This document shows positions 8,988-17,435 of a stretch of 64,000 nucleotides of DNA, piece by piece; within the stretch, counting starts at the first letter, position 1; each line of letters starts with the position of its first letter. This stretch comes from Streptomyces sp. NBC_00285 (lineage in GTDB: Bacteria > Actinomycetota > Actinomycetes > Streptomycetales > Streptomycetaceae). Under the pieces are notes generated by a model. That model had not been told where the DNA came from. It saw only the letters and a program-made list of their open reading frames with translations, and did no database searches. The translations under genes were made by a program, and so were the position numbers. Location: the NCBI RefSeq assembly GCF_036174265.1, contig NZ_CP108055.1, positions 4,092,001 through 4,156,000 of the forward strand, in the 5' to 3' direction.

Positions 8988-10865
8988 TCACAGATGGCGG
9001 CGTCGGGTTGAGACGTGCCGTTCGTACAGCTCACGTGCCTTCACCGCGGAGGGTCGGGTCGCGGTCTCGGCCACAGGTACATCCCACCAGGCCTGCGCCG
9101 GAGGCGGGCCCGACACTGTGTCGGCCGTTTCGGTCTCGACGTAGACACATGTGGGAGTGTCGGCGGCCCGCGCCTCTTCGAGCGCGGCCCGCAGGTCTCG
9201 TACGGTCTTCGCGCGCAGCACGCGCATGCCGAGACTGGCCACATTGGCGGCCAGGTCCACGGGCAGCGGGGCGCCCGTGTAGGTGCCGTCGTCGGACTGG
9301 AAGCGGTACGCCGTGCCGAACCGCTCGCCGCCGACCGACTCGGAGAGGCCGCCGATGGAGGCGTAGCCGTGGTTCTGGATCAGGAGGAGCTTGATCGCTA
9401 TGCCCTCCTGTACGGCCGTGACGATCTCCGTCGGCATCATCAGGTACGTTCCGTCGCCGACCAGCGCCCAGACGTTGCGGTCGGGAGCGGCCATCTTCAC
9501 ACCGATCGCGGCCGGGATCTCGTAGCCCATGCAGGAGTAGCCGTACTCCAGGTGGTACTGGTCCCTCGACCGGGCGCGCCACAGCTTGTGCAGGTCGCCG
9601 GGGAGGGAGCCGGCCGCGTTGATGATGATGTCCGACTCGTCGGCCAGGGCGTCCAGGGCGCCGAGGACCTGCGGCTGGGTCGGCCTGATGTCGGGCTCGT
9701 CGGCCTCGTAGCAGGCGTCGACGCGCTGTTCCCAGCGCTCCTTGTCGAGCGTGTACTCGTCGACGTAGGTGTCGGTGACCCGGTGGGCCTGCGGCCGCAG
9801 TGCCCCGGTGAGGTCCGTCAGGGCGCTGCGGGCGTCCGCGACCAGCGGCAGGCCGGCGAGCTTGTGGCCGTCGTAGGGGGCGATGTTGAGGTTGAGGAAG
9901 CGGACGCCCTGCTTTTCGAAGAGCGTGCCGGAGGCCGTCGTGAAGTCGGTGTACCGGGTGCCGACGCCGATCACCAGGTCGGCCTGGCGGGCCAGTTCGT
10001 TGGCGGTGGCGGTGCCGGTGTGGCCGACGGCGCCGACGTCCTGGGGGTGGTCGTGGCGCAGGGAGCCCTTGCCGGCCTGCGTGGAGGCGACGGGGATGCC
10101 GGTGCTCGCTGCGAACTCGGCGAGGGCCTCTTCGGCGCGGCTGTGGTGGACTCCGCCGCCGGCGACGAGCAGGGGCCGCTGGGCCGACCTGATCGCCCTT
10201 GCCGCTTCGGCGAGTTCGGCGGGATCGGCACCCGGGCGTCGTACGACCCAGGTGCGCTCGGCGAAGAACTCCTCGGGCCAGTCGTAAGCCTCGGCCTGCA
10301 CGTCCTGCGGGAGGGCGAGGGTGACGGCGCCGGTCTCGACGGGGTCGGTGAGGACCCGCATGGCCTGCAACGCCGCCGGGATCAGGGCCTCCGGGCGCAT
10401 GACGCGGTCGAAGTACCTCGACACCGGGCGCAGACAGTCATTGACGCTGATGTCGCCGGCGTACGGGACTTCGAGCTGCTGGAGGACCGGGTCGGCGACG
10501 CGGGTGGCGAAGATGTCGCCGGGGAGGAGCAGGACCGGGAGGTGGTTGACGGTCGCGAGGGCGGCGCCCGTGACGAGGTTGGTCGCGCCGGGGCCGATGG
10601 AGGTCGTCACGGCGTGCGCGGAGAGGCGGTTGGCCTGACGCGCGTAGCCCACGGCCGCGTGCACCATGGACTGTTCGTTGCGGCCCTGGTGGAAGGGCAT
10701 GTCGTCGGCGTACTCGACGAGTGCCTGGCCGAGGCCTGCGACGTTCCCGTGGCCGAAGATGCCCCAGGTCGCGGAGATCGAACGCTGCCGTATGCCATCG
10801 CGTTCGGTGTACTGGGCGGCGAGGAAACGGACCAGCGCTTGCGCGACGGTCAGGCGGATCGTCAT
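8988..10865 (-). CDS. iolD: 3D-(3,5/4)-trihydroxycyclohexane-1,2-dione hydrolase
   Basis: A 625-residue thiamine-diphosphate enzyme that opens the diketo-inositol ring to 5-deoxy-D-glucuronate. The N-terminal pyrimidine-binding domain carries GIFGHGNVAGLGQAL and FHQGRNEQSM, which are characteristic of IolD rather than acetolactate synthase; the C-terminal domain has the GDG...N cofactor motif (VGDGTYLMM... QNHGYASIGG). Start ATG 10865 overlaps the iolB stop (ATGA, 10862-10865) and follows GAGGGG, so iolB and iolD are translationally coupled. The segment AGCGCTTGC at 10834-10842, near the 5' end of the coding region, matches part of the iol operator box but may be chance. Confidence 0.95.
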   Translation of the reverse strand: MTIRLTVAQALVRFLAAQYTERDGIRQRSISATWGIFGHGNVAGLGQALVEYADDMPFHQGRNEQSMVHAAVGYARQANRLSAHAVTTSIGPGATNLVTGAALATVNHLPVLLLPGDIFATRVADPVLQQLEVPYAGDISVNDCLRPVSRYFDRVMRPEALIPAALQAMRVLTDPVETGAVTLALPQDVQAEAYDWPEEFFAERTWVVRRPGADPAELAEAARAIRSAQRPLLVAGGGVHHSRAEEALAEFAASTGIPVASTQAGKGSLRHDHPQDVGAVGHTGTATANELARQADLVIGVGTRYTDFTTASGTLFEKQGVRFLNLNIAPYDGHKLAGLPLVADARSALTDLTGALRPQAHRVTDTYVDEYTLDKERWEQRVDACYEADEPDIRPTQPQVLGALDALADESDIIINAAGSLPGDLHKLWRARSRDQYHLEYGYSCMGYEIPAAIGVKMAAPDRNVWALVGDGTYLMMPTEIVTAVQEGIAIKLLLIQNHGYASIGGLSESVGGERFGTAYRFQSDDGTYTGAPLPVDLAANVASLGMRVLRAKTVRDLRAALEEARAADTPTCVYVETETADTVSGPPPAQAWWDVPVAETATRPSAVKARELYERHVSTRRRHL

Positions 10866-11677
10866 CGGTACCCCTCGGTGTGGTCCGGGTGGAAGCAGAT
10901 CCGCCACTCCCGCGTCTCACCCGGCCCCGCCATGACGTTCAGGTAGTACATGTCGTGGCCGGGCTGGGCGATGGACGGGCCGTGCCATCCGTCGGGGACG
11001 AGGACGGCGTCGCCGGAGCGGACCTCGGCGAGGACGTCGGATCCGCCCTCACGGGAGGGAGATACGCGCTGATAGCCGAACCCGTTCGGGCCGTCGATCT
11101 CGAAGTAGTAGATCTCCTCCAACTCGGCTTCCACGCCGGGCCGGTTCTCGTCGTGCTTGTGCGGCGGGTACGAGGACCAGTTGCCGCCGGGGGTGATCAC
11201 CTCGACGGCGATGAGCTTGTCGCAGTCGAAGGCGTCGGCGGAGGCGAAGTTGCGCACGTGCCGCAACTGGCTGCCGCTGCCGCGCTCTTCGACGGGGACC
11301 TCCGGCGCGGGGCCGTAGCGGGCGGGGAGTCGTCGCTCGCACTTCGCTCCTGCCAGGGCGAAGCGGCCTCCCGCGCCGGAGGCGATCGATGCCTGGGCGT
11401 CCCGGGGCACGTACGCGAAGTCGGAGACTCCGGCGAACACGCTTTCCCGGCCCAGGAGTTGGAACTCTTCGTCACCGGTGTGGACGGTACAGCCGCCTGC
11501 CAGCGGCAGGACGATCCACTCGCTGTCACCGGTGGTGAAGGTGTGCGTGCCGCCGGGCGCCAGCTCGACGACGCGCAGGCTGCTGTGGGTCCAGCCGGCC
11601 CGCTTGGGGTCGATGTCCACGGTGTACTGGGCTCCCGCGGAGCCACCCTTGGGGACGTACAGCTCGTTCTGTGTCAT
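10862..11677 (-). CDS. iolB: 5-deoxy-glucuronate isomerase
   Basis: The 271-residue cupin-type isomerase converts 5-deoxy-D-glucuronate to 5-dehydro-2-deoxy-D-gluconate. Two cupin halves are visible; the second contains the metal-binding PPHKHDE and the EEIYYFEI strand, and GDAVLVPDGWHGPS is a strong IolB signature. The start (ATG 11677) lies 10 nt after the aldolase gene and the stop overlaps iolD by 4 nt, so this is an internal gene of the iol operon. Confidence 0.95.
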   Translation of the reverse strand: MTQNELYVPKGGSAGAQYTVDIDPKRAGWTHSSLRVVELAPGGTHTFTTGDSEWIVLPLAGGCTVHTGDEEFQLLGRESVFAGVSDFAYVPRDAQASIASGAGGRFALAGAKCERRLPARYGPAPEVPVEERGSGSQLRHVRNFASADAFDCDKLIAVEVITPGGNWSSYPPHKHDENRPGVEAELEEIYYFEIDGPNGFGYQRVSPSREGGSDVLAEVRSGDAVLVPDGWHGPSIAQPGHDMYYLNVMAGPGETREWRICFHPDHTEGYR

Positions 11678-11687
11678 GCGGCGGCCC

Positions 11688-12569
11688 TCACAGCAGTCCT
11701 ACGGCGGTGTCCACGGCGGCGGCCACGTCGCCGTCCGCCGGGTACAGCAGCGAACGGCCTACCACCAGGCCGCGCACGGTGGGGAGTTGCAGCGCGCCGC
11801 GCCACTTCTCGTACGCGCCGTCCTGGTCGTCGCCGACCTCGCCGCCCAGCAGGACCGCGGGCAGCGTGGAGGTCGCCATGACGTCGGCCATGTCGTCGGG
11901 GTTGTCGGTGACGGGCACCTTGAGCCAGGTGTAGGCCGAACTCCCGCCGAGTCCGGACGCGATGGCGATGGACCTGGTGACGGCTTCGGCGGAGAGGTCG
12001 TTCCTGACCTTGCCCTCGGTGGTGCGGCCGCTGATGAACGGCTCGACGAAGACGGGGAGCCGGCGGGCGGCCATGTCGTCGATCGCGCGGGCCGTGGACT
12101 CCATCGTGGTGAGGGAGCCCGGGTCGGCGTAGTCGATGCGCAGGAGCAGCTTGCCGGCGTCGAAGCCGAGGCGTTCGATGTCCTCGGGGCGGTGGCCGGT
12201 GAAGCGGTCGTCGAGTTCGAAGGCGGCGCCCTGGAGGCCGCCGCGGTTCATCGAGCCCATGACGACCTTGCCGTCGAGGGCGCCGAGCAGGAGCAGGTCG
12301 TCCAGGATGTCGGCGGTGGCGAGGACGCCGTCGACGCCGGGGCGGGAGAGCGCCAGGCAGAGGCGTTCGAGCAGGCTGACGCGGTTGGCCATGGCGAACT
12401 TGTCGGCGCCGACGCCGAGGGCCCCGCGGGCCGGGTGGTCGGCGGCGACGATCATCAGACGGCCGCTCGCGCCCAGGAGCGATCTGCGGGTACGGCGGGC
12501 CGCGGCCTCGGCGACGGCCTCGGGGCGTTCGGCGCGCAGGCGGACGAGTTCCGTGATGTCGACGGTCAC
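11688..12569 (-). CDS. (beta/alpha)8 aldolase of inositol catabolism (IolJ-type, Cgl0159-like)
   Basis: A 293-residue TIM-barrel protein whose place between iolC and iolB suggests it cleaves 5-dehydro-2-deoxygluconate 6-phosphate to dihydroxyacetone phosphate and malonic semialdehyde, the IolJ step. Recognisable segments are LMIVAADHPARG, DGVLATADILDDLL, VVMGSMNRGG, KLLLRIDYAD and the phosphate-loop-like VVGRSLLYPADGD. It resembles the corynebacterial Cgl0159 family rather than Bacillus IolJ, so the reaction is inferred mainly from context. The start is GTG 12569, which overlaps the iolC stop as GTGA; a longer reading to 12719 would run into iolC and is rejected. Confidence 0.85.
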   Translation of the reverse strand: MTVDITELVRLRAERPEAVAEAAARRTRRSLLGASGRLMIVAADHPARGALGVGADKFAMANRVSLLERLCLALSRPGVDGVLATADILDDLLLLGALDGKVVMGSMNRGGLQGAAFELDDRFTGHRPEDIERLGFDAGKLLLRIDYADPGSLTTMESTARAIDDMAARRLPVFVEPFISGRTTEGKVRNDLSAEAVTRSIAIASGLGGSSAYTWLKVPVTDNPDDMADVMATSTLPAVLLGGEVGDDQDGAYEKWRGALQLPTVRGLVVGRSLLYPADGDVAAAVDTAVGLL

Positions 12570-13516
12570 TTGACGGCTCCTGCGGCGATCGCTGCTTCGA
12601 TCTCGTCGGTCGTCGGCATCGCCGAGCTGCATTCCAGGCGGGAGGCGACGATGGCCCCGGCCGCGTTGGCGTGGCGCATGATCTTCTCCAGGTCCCAGCC
12701 GCTCAGCAGGCCGTGGCACAGGGAGCCGCCGAAGGCGTCGCCGGCGCCGAGACCGTTGAGGACGTTCACGGGCAGCGGCGGGACCTCCGCGGACTCACCC
12801 TTGCTGTTGACGGCGAGGACACCCTTGGGGCCCTGCTTGACGACGGCCAGTTCGACGCCGGCGTCCAGCAGTGCGCGGGCGGCGGCGTGCGGCTCGCGCA
12901 CCCCGGTCGCGACCTCGACCTCGTCGAGGTTGCCGACGGCGACGGTGGTGTGGCGCAGGGCCTCTTCGTAGAAGGGGCGGGCCGCGGCCGGGTCGTTCCA
13001 GAACATCGGGCGCCAGTCCAGGTCGAAGACCGTGGTGCCGGCCTTCGCGCGGTGGGCGAGGGCCGCCAGGGTCGCCGTACGGCTGGGCTCCTCGCTCAGG
13101 CCGGTGCCGGTGACCCAGAAGACGCTCGCCTCGCGCAGGGCGTCGAGGTCGAGCTCGTGGGCGTCGATCTCCAGGTCGGGGGCCTTGGGCTGCCGGTAGA
13201 AGTACAGCGGGAAGTCGTCCGGGGGGAAGACCTCGCAGAAGGTGACCGGGGTCGGCAGGCCGGGGACCGGGGTGACCCAGCGGTCGTCCACGCCGAAGCC
13301 CTGGAGGGCCTCGTGCAGATAGGTGCCGAAGGGGTCGTCACCGGTGCGGGAGATCACCGCGGTCCGCCGTCCCAGGCGTGCCGCGGCGACCGCGACGTTC
13401 GTCGCCGATCCTCCGAGGAACTTGCCGAAGGACGTCACCTGCGGCAGCGGGACACCGGTCTGGAGTGGATACAGGTCCACACCGATCCGCCCCATGGTGA
13501 TCAGGTCGTACGCCAT
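12566..13516 (-). CDS. iolC: 5-dehydro-2-deoxygluconokinase
   Basis: First gene of the inositol operon. The 316-residue PfkB-family kinase phosphorylates 5-dehydro-2-deoxy-D-gluconate at O6. It starts MAYDLITMGRIGVDLYP, with the PfkB GGSATNVAVAAARLG motif near residue 35 and the C-terminal catalytic loop NGLGAGDAFGG with its Asp base. ATG 13516 is chosen because GAAGGGAAG precedes it and earlier in-frame codons lie in the promoter. Its promoter shares the 131-nt divergent region with the iolE-like gene and contains a TTGACA -35 embedded in an operator-like box (13563-13582). Confidence 0.94.
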   Translation of the reverse strand: MAYDLITMGRIGVDLYPLQTGVPLPQVTSFGKFLGGSATNVAVAAARLGRRTAVISRTGDDPFGTYLHEALQGFGVDDRWVTPVPGLPTPVTFCEVFPPDDFPLYFYRQPKAPDLEIDAHELDLDALREASVFWVTGTGLSEEPSRTATLAALAHRAKAGTTVFDLDWRPMFWNDPAAARPFYEEALRHTTVAVGNLDEVEVATGVREPHAAARALLDAGVELAVVKQGPKGVLAVNSKGESAEVPPLPVNVLNGLGAGDAFGGSLCHGLLSGWDLEKIMRHANAAGAIVASRLECSSAMPTTDEIEAAIAAGAVK

Positions 13517-13562
13517 CGACTTCCCTTCGTACCTGCGTCGGCTCTCCCGGCGTTTGTAGTCC

Positions 13563-13582
13563 CGGACAGCGAGCCCTGTCAA
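13563..13582 (-). promoter_or_regulatory. iolC promoter box (-35 plus operator)
   Basis: On the minus strand this reads TTGACAGGGCTCGCTGTCCG. TTGACA is a consensus -35, followed after 17 nt by CTACAA as a possible -10. GACAG...CTGTC forms an inverted repeat. It matches 18 of 20 bases with the plus-strand box at 13611-13630, in mirror orientation. Confidence 0.65.
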
Positions 13583-13610
13583 TGTTTTGTCCAGACATTC
13601 TGACGAGAGC

Positions 13611-13630
13611 TTGACAGCGCTTGCTGTCCG
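13611..13630 (+). promoter_or_regulatory. iolE-side operator box
   Basis: TTGACAGCGCTTGCTGTCCG contains the inverted repeat GACAGC-GCTT-GCTGTC. Its core AGCGCTTGCTGT (13616-13627) recurs exactly, on the other strand, at 33732-33743 before the Gfo/Idh operon. It lies 18 nt before the iolE-like ATG, so a bound repressor would block that gene directly. The AGCGCT centre fits LacI-family operators. Confidence 0.65.
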
Positions 13631-13647
13631 AACGGAAGCTGACCGGC

Positions 13648-14565
13648 ATGACGTCGTTGTCGCCTCAGCCCTCACTGTCCCGCATCCGGATCGGGTCGGC
13701 TCCCGACTCGTGGGGTGTGTGGTTCCCCGACGACCCCCAGCAGGTCCCCTGGCAGCGCTTCCTCGACGAGGTCGCGGATTCCGGTTACGAGTGGATCGAG
13801 CTGGGGCCGTACGGGTATCTGCCGACCGATCCCGCGGTCCTCACCGAAGAGGTGAACCGCCGGGGCCTCAAGGTGTCCGCGGGCACCGTATTCACCGGTC
13901 TCCACCACGGCGAGGCCGTGTGGGAGAAGACCTGGGCGCATGTCGCGGACAACGCGGTGCTCGCGCAGGCGATGGGGGCGAAGCACCTGGTCGTGATCCC
14001 GTCGTTCTGGCGGGACGACAAGACGGGTGCGGTACTGGAATCGGACACCCTGACGCCCGAGCAGTGGCGGAACCTGTCCTCGCTGACCGAGCGGCTCGGG
14101 CAGCGGGTGCGGGATGAGTACGGGCTGCAGATCGTCGTCCACCCGCATGCCGACACCCACATCGACAGCGAGGAGAACGTCGTCCGCTTCCTGGACGTCA
14201 CGGACTCCTCACTCGTGTCGCTGTGCCTGGACACCGGCCACTACGCGTACTGCGGCGGCGACAGCGTCAAGCTGATCGAGACGTACGGGTCGCGGATCGG
14301 GTACCTGCACCTCAAGCAGGTGGACCCGGAGATCCTCGCGGACGTGCGCTCCAAGGGGACGCCGTTCGGGCCCGCCGTGGCCCAGGGCGTGATGTGCGAG
14401 CCGCCTTCGGGCGTGCCGGCGCTCGGGCCCGTCCTGGAGGCGGCCCAGAAGCTGGACGTGGATCTGTTCGCGATCGTCGAGCAGGACATGTACCCGTGCG
14501 AGCCGGACAAGCCGTTGCCGATCGCTCAGCGGACCCGGGCGTTCCTGAGGTCCTGCGGGGCGTAG
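13648..14565 (+). CDS. IolE-like sugar phosphate isomerase/epimerase (probable inosose dehydratase)
   Basis: A 305-residue xylose-isomerase-like TIM barrel. The N-terminal IRIGSAPDSWGVWFPDD is the hallmark of IolE, which dehydrates scyllo-inosose to the diketo intermediate used by IolD. Metal-ligand motifs of the fold are visible: HPHADTHIDSEE, CLDTGHYAYCGGD, YLHLKQVD and the late IVEQDMY glutamate. It is transcribed away from iolC across a 131-nt shared promoter, which supplies the missing dehydratase step of the operon. ATG 13648 follows GGAAG with 9 nt spacing; the longer reading from 13621 would start inside the operator box. Other cyclitol isomerases such as IolI are similar, so IolE is likely but not certain. 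Confidence 0.85.
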   Translation: MTSLSPQPSLSRIRIGSAPDSWGVWFPDDPQQVPWQRFLDEVADSGYEWIELGPYGYLPTDPAVLTEEVNRRGLKVSAGTVFTGLHHGEAVWEKTWAHVADNAVLAQAMGAKHLVVIPSFWRDDKTGAVLESDTLTPEQWRNLSSLTERLGQRVRDEYGLQIVVHPHADTHIDSEENVVRFLDVTDSSLVSLCLDTGHYAYCGGDSVKLIETYGSRIGYLHLKQVDPEILADVRSKGTPFGPAVAQGVMCEPPSGVPALGPVLEAAQKLDVDLFAIVEQDMYPCEPDKPLPIAQRTRAFLRSCGA

Positions 14566-14753
14566 CCCTTCGGCTGCGGGGGCGCGGGGTGGTCCGGCAC
14601 GGAGCCCGAGCCGTCCACCCGCACCCGCTGCTCTCGCGCGCCCGGCGTCGCGAGGCAGGCCTCGGCGGTCCCGGTCGAGGCCTGCGGCGGCACCGATGGA
14701 GGGCCGGGCCGGCCCATGTCAACGCGCCGCGCCCGCACGCCCGCGTGCGCCAT
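14526..14753 (-). CDS. Possible small protein, 75 residues, unrecognised
   Basis: This short frame opens with ATG 14753 behind GAGGTGA at 5 nt, and more than nine tenths of its codons end in G or C. The product is rich in Pro, Arg and Gly and has no recognised domain. It runs toward the iolE-like gene and overlaps its last 40 bases. High GC in the whole region could create such a frame by chance. The rest of the 393-nt gap (14566-14958) shows only TGTCACA repeats near 14767-14792 and no other gene. Confidence 0.3.
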   Translation of the reverse strand: MAHAGVRARRVDMGRPGPPSVPPQASTGTAEACLATPGAREQRVRVDGSGSVPDHPAPPQPKGYAPQDLRNARVR

Positions 14754-14958
14754 TGCGTCACCTCTGTCACAAACACCACCTCCGTGTCACACATGTCGCG
14801 TGTACGCGGGTTGCGCGTCACACCCGGTACACAGGCGCTGACCGAAGGTCACCGAGCGTCGTTCTCGGGGGCACAGGCTTTGTGATCGCCAGCGCAGCGC
14901 CCGGTACCCCCGACGGCCGTTCCCGGCCGCCGCCGCGGTGCGCGCGAGGAGGTGCACC

Positions 14959-15159
14959 ATGACCGACCGAAGGCTCTGGTCGTACAAGGAGATCGCGGCG
15001 CACATCCGTGTGCAGCCGGACACCGTGCGGTCGTACCGCAAGCACGGGCTGCTGCCGCCGCCCGACCACGTCGAGGGCGGCAAGCCCTTCTGGTACGCGG
15101 ACACCGTGCGCACCTGGGTCGCGTCCAGGCCGGGCAACCGGGGACGCAGAGAGGACTGA
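14959..15159 (+). CDS. Small helix-turn-helix (MerR/excisionase-like) protein
   Basis: A 66-residue protein made almost wholly of a winged-helix MerR/AlpA-type DNA-binding motif: WSYKEIAAHIRVQPDTVRSY forms the HTH, then KHGLLPPPD and a wing with GGKPFWYADTVRTWV. It lacks any effector domain, so it is either a small transcription factor or an excisionase-like architectural protein. No integrase or phage gene is nearby, which favours a chromosomal regulator. ATG 14959 follows GAGGAGGTG closely, which fixes the start. A hairpin terminator follows at 15188-15226. Confidence 0.75.
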   Translation: MTDRRLWSYKEIAAHIRVQPDTVRSYRKHGLLPPPDHVEGGKPFWYADTVRTWVASRPGNRGRRED

Positions 15160-15187
15160 CAGCCCGCCGGGCAACCCGGCCGCCTCG

Positions 15188-15226
15188 GGTACCCGGCGCT
15201 CCGGAAATCCCGGGGCGCCGGGTACC
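15188..15226 (+). terminator. Hairpin after the small HTH gene
   Basis: Perfect 12-bp arms GGTACCCGGCGC / GCGCCGGGTACC around a 15-nt loop, 28 nt after the stop codon. There is no clear T tract, as is common for actinobacterial terminators. Confidence 0.5.
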
Positions 15227-15247
15227 GGCTTCTGACACAGTCGGCCC

Positions 15248-15814
15248 ATGAGCGACTTCTCCGCCAAACCCGTGCTGACCGGCGACAGGACCGTGCTGCG
15301 ACCGTTCACGGCGGCGGACGCCGAGGTCATGGCGGAGATCATCGAGGACCCCGAGGTCGTCCGCCTCACCGGGCCACCCACCGGCGACCTCACCCTGGAG
15401 CGCCTGCGGTCCTGGTACGGCTCCCGGTCCGCCCAAGCGGACCGGCTCGACCTGGCCGTCACCGACCGCGCCGACGGTGGACTCGTCGGCGAGGTCGTCC
15501 TGTACGAGTACGACACCCACGCCCGCAGCTGCACGTTCCGCACCCTCATCGGCCCCCGGGGGCGCGGACGCGGCCTGGGCACCGAGGCCACCCGCCTCGT
15601 CGTCGGGTACGGCTTCGAGCAACTCGGGCTGCACCGGATCGAGTTGGAGGCCTACGGCCACAACGCCCGTGCTCTGCGGGTCTACGAGAAGGCCGGGTTC
15701 GTGGTCGAAGGGGTGCGGCGGGAGGCCGATCTGCGGGACGGCGAGTGGGTGGACTGGGTGGTCATGGGCATCCTCGACCGCGACTGGGCCGCCCTCAGCT
15801 CCACGGCTCGATGA
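15248..15814 (+). CDS. GNAT family N-acetyltransferase (RimJ/RimL type)
   Basis: A 188-residue acetyltransferase of the RimJ/RimL subgroup. The acetyl-CoA pyrophosphate loop is seen in [17 protein letters not shown], followed by the helix [26 protein letters not shown] typical of this family. The acceptor may be a ribosomal protein N-terminus, an amine or an antibiotic and cannot be deduced. The gene converges on the alcohol dehydrogenase and overlaps its 3' end by 20 bp (15795-15814), so transcripts from the two genes would be complementary at their ends. Confidence 0.87.
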   Translation: MSDFSAKPVLTGDRTVLRPFTAADAEVMAEIIEDPEVVRLTGPPTGDLTLERLRSWYGSRSAQADRLDLAVTDRADGGLVGEVVLYEYDTHARSCTFRTLIGPRGRGRGLGTEATRLVVGYGFEQLGLHRIELEAYGHNARALRVYEKAGFVVEGVRREADLRDGEWVDWVVMGILDRDWAALSSTAR

Positions 15815-16838
15815 CCGTCACCCCCGCACCGGGAGCCGTACCCATCGCCGCCAGGGCGTCCGGGGCCGCGTCCAGGGGGATCGTGGACGTGACCAGCAGG
15901 TCCGGCCGCAGGACACCCGCCCGGACCAGTTCCAGCATCGGCGGGTAGGCGTGGGCGGCCATGCCGTGGCTGCCGAGGAGTTCGAGTTCCAGGCCGATCG
16001 CACGGGCCATCGGGACCGGGGTCGTACCGTCCGCCGAGGGCAGCAGGCCGACCTGGACATGCCGGCCGCGGCGACGCAGGGAGCCGACGGACGCAGCGCA
16101 GGTGGCCGGGGAGCCGAGGGCGTCCAGGGACACGTGGGCGCCGCCGCCGGTCAGCTCACGGATCGCCGCCGCGGTGTCGGGCACGGCCGTCGCGTCCACG
16201 CACTCGGCCGCGCCGAACTCCCTTGCCAGGGCGAGCGCTCGGGCAGACACGTCGACGGCCACCACCCGGGCACCCGAGGCCGCCGCGATCATCACCGCGG
16301 ACAGGCCCACCCCGCCGCAGCCGTGCACCGCGACCCACTCCCCCGCGGCGGCCCTTCCCTGGTGCGACACCGCCCTGAACGCGGTGGCGAAACGGCAGCC
16401 CAGCGAGGCCGCCGTGGCGAAGGACATGTCCTGCGGCAGGGCCACGAGGTTCACGTCTGCGTGGTCCAGCGCCACGTACCGGGCGAACGATCCCCAGTGG
16501 GTGAAGCCGGGCTGTGTCTGGCGCTCGCAGATCTGGTGGTCGCCCGCGGCGCAGGACGCACAGGTACCGCAGGCGCAGACGAAGGGGACGGTCACCCGGT
16601 CGCCGGGCCGCCAGGCGTCCACCCGGGGGCCGACCGCTTCCACGACACCGGCGAGTTCATGGCCGGGAACGTGCGGGAGGACGATGTCCGGGTCGTGACC
16701 CTGCCAGCCGTGCCAGTCGCTTCTGCACAGGCCGGTGGCTTCCACGCGGACCACTGCGCCGTGGTCCGCCGGGTGGGGGTCGGGGACCTCACGCACCTCC
16801 AGAGGCTCGCCGTACTGTTCGAAGACCACCGCTCGCAT
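15795..16838 (-). CDS. Zinc-dependent alcohol dehydrogenase
   Basis: A 347-residue medium-chain dehydrogenase. The catalytic zinc site is visible as [14 protein letters not shown] and [12 protein letters not shown]; the structural zinc lobe has four cysteines in [17 protein letters not shown]; the Rossmann motif is [14 protein letters not shown]. It should oxidise a primary or secondary alcohol, or reduce the aldehyde, with NAD(P). ATG 16838 is used because GAGGGGAC precedes it; the further upstream ATG at 16874 lacks a ribosome site. It is divergent from copZ across about 300 nt and overlaps the GNAT gene at its 3' end. Substrate unknown. Confidence 0.88.
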   Translation of the reverse strand: MRAVVFEQYGEPLEVREVPDPHPADHGAVVRVEATGLCRSDWHGWQGHDPDIVLPHVPGHELAGVVEAVGPRVDAWRPGDRVTVPFVCACGTCASCAAGDHQICERQTQPGFTHWGSFARYVALDHADVNLVALPQDMSFATAASLGCRFATAFRAVSHQGRAAAGEWVAVHGCGGVGLSAVMIAAASGARVVAVDVSARALALAREFGAAECVDATAVPDTAAAIRELTGGGAHVSLDALGSPATCAASVGSLRRRGRHVQVGLLPSADGTTPVPMARAIGLELELLGSHGMAAHAYPPMLELVRAGVLRPDLLVTSTIPLDAAPDALAAMGTAPGAGVTVIEPWS

Positions 16839-17019
16839 GTGCCGTCCCCTCGCCGTTTCCGTCTGCGGGTTCATCGTCGCCGGTCGCGCGGGCCGTGCGC
16901 AGGCGGGGCTCCTCGGTACACATTCCTGCGGGCTCTGCCGGAGACGGGGATGCCGCGCGGGGTACTCGCCCCTTCCGGCACGGCCGGTGGACGGCGGTCG
17001 TCGGCGGGGTTGCGCCGGT

Positions 17020-17048
17020 GAGGCCGGACCGCCCGCCCGTCCGGCCTC
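17020..17048 (+). terminator. Hairpin upstream of the copper promoter
   Basis: Perfect 10-bp arms GAGGCCGGAC / GTCCGGCCTC with a 9-nt loop, followed about 18 nt later by CTTCTTT. It may insulate the copper promoter from readthrough. The rest of the divergent gap (16839-17070) shows no gene. Confidence 0.35.
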
Positions 17049-17070
17049 CCCGACCCGACGGGACCCTTCT

Positions 17071-17097
17071 TTGAGAAATACCCCCTAGGGGTATAGT
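17071..17097 (+). promoter_or_regulatory. Copper-responsive promoter with CsoR-type operator
   Basis: The palindrome ATACCCCCTAGGGGTAT (17078-17094) matches the TACCC-N-GGGTA operator class bound by the copper sensor CsoR. TTGAGA (17071-17076) and TATAGT (17092-17097) can serve as -35 and -10, so apo-CsoR would cover the promoter and Cu(I) would release it. No csoR gene lies in the window. Confidence 0.8.
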
Positions 17098-17147
17098 GTG
17101 TGCACCATAGACCCTGCACGCCTCTCATGAATCATGAGGAGAACGAC

Positions 17148-17387
17148 ATGACCGCACAGACCGACACCCCGGGTTCCGTCACCACCGTCTACAAGGTGAG
17201 CGGGATGAGCTGCGGACACTGCGAAGGAGCCGTCTCCGGTGAGATCTCCGAGATCGACGGGGTCGACTCCGTGAAGGCGGTCGCCTCCAGCGGGGAGGTG
17301 ACGGTGGTCTCCTCGGCACCGCTCGACGAGGAAGCCGTACGGGCCGCCGTGGACGAGGCCGGGTTCGAACTGGTCGGGCGGGCCTGA
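17148..17387 (+). CDS. copZ: Copper chaperone, heavy-metal-associated domain
   Basis: A 79-residue HMA-fold metallochaperone. The Cu(I) site is GMSCGHC at about residues 20-26, within a beta-alpha-beta-beta-alpha-beta fold, and the protein ends soon after EAGFELVG. It binds Cu(I) in the cytoplasm and hands it to the CopA ATPase encoded 124 nt downstream. ATG 17148 follows GAGGAG with 6 nt spacing. Expression should be induced by copper through the operator at 17078-17094. The distance to copA is larger than usual and contains a degenerate repeat, but a common transcript is likely. Confidence 0.93.
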   Translation: MTAQTDTPGSVTTVYKVSGMSCGHCEGAVSGEISEIDGVDSVKAVASSGEVTVVSSAPLDEEAVRAAVDEAGFELVGRA

Positions 17388-17435
17388 GGGCACCGACCGC
17401 AGTGCCGTGTGAGGCCGCCGGGCGACTGACGGCCT

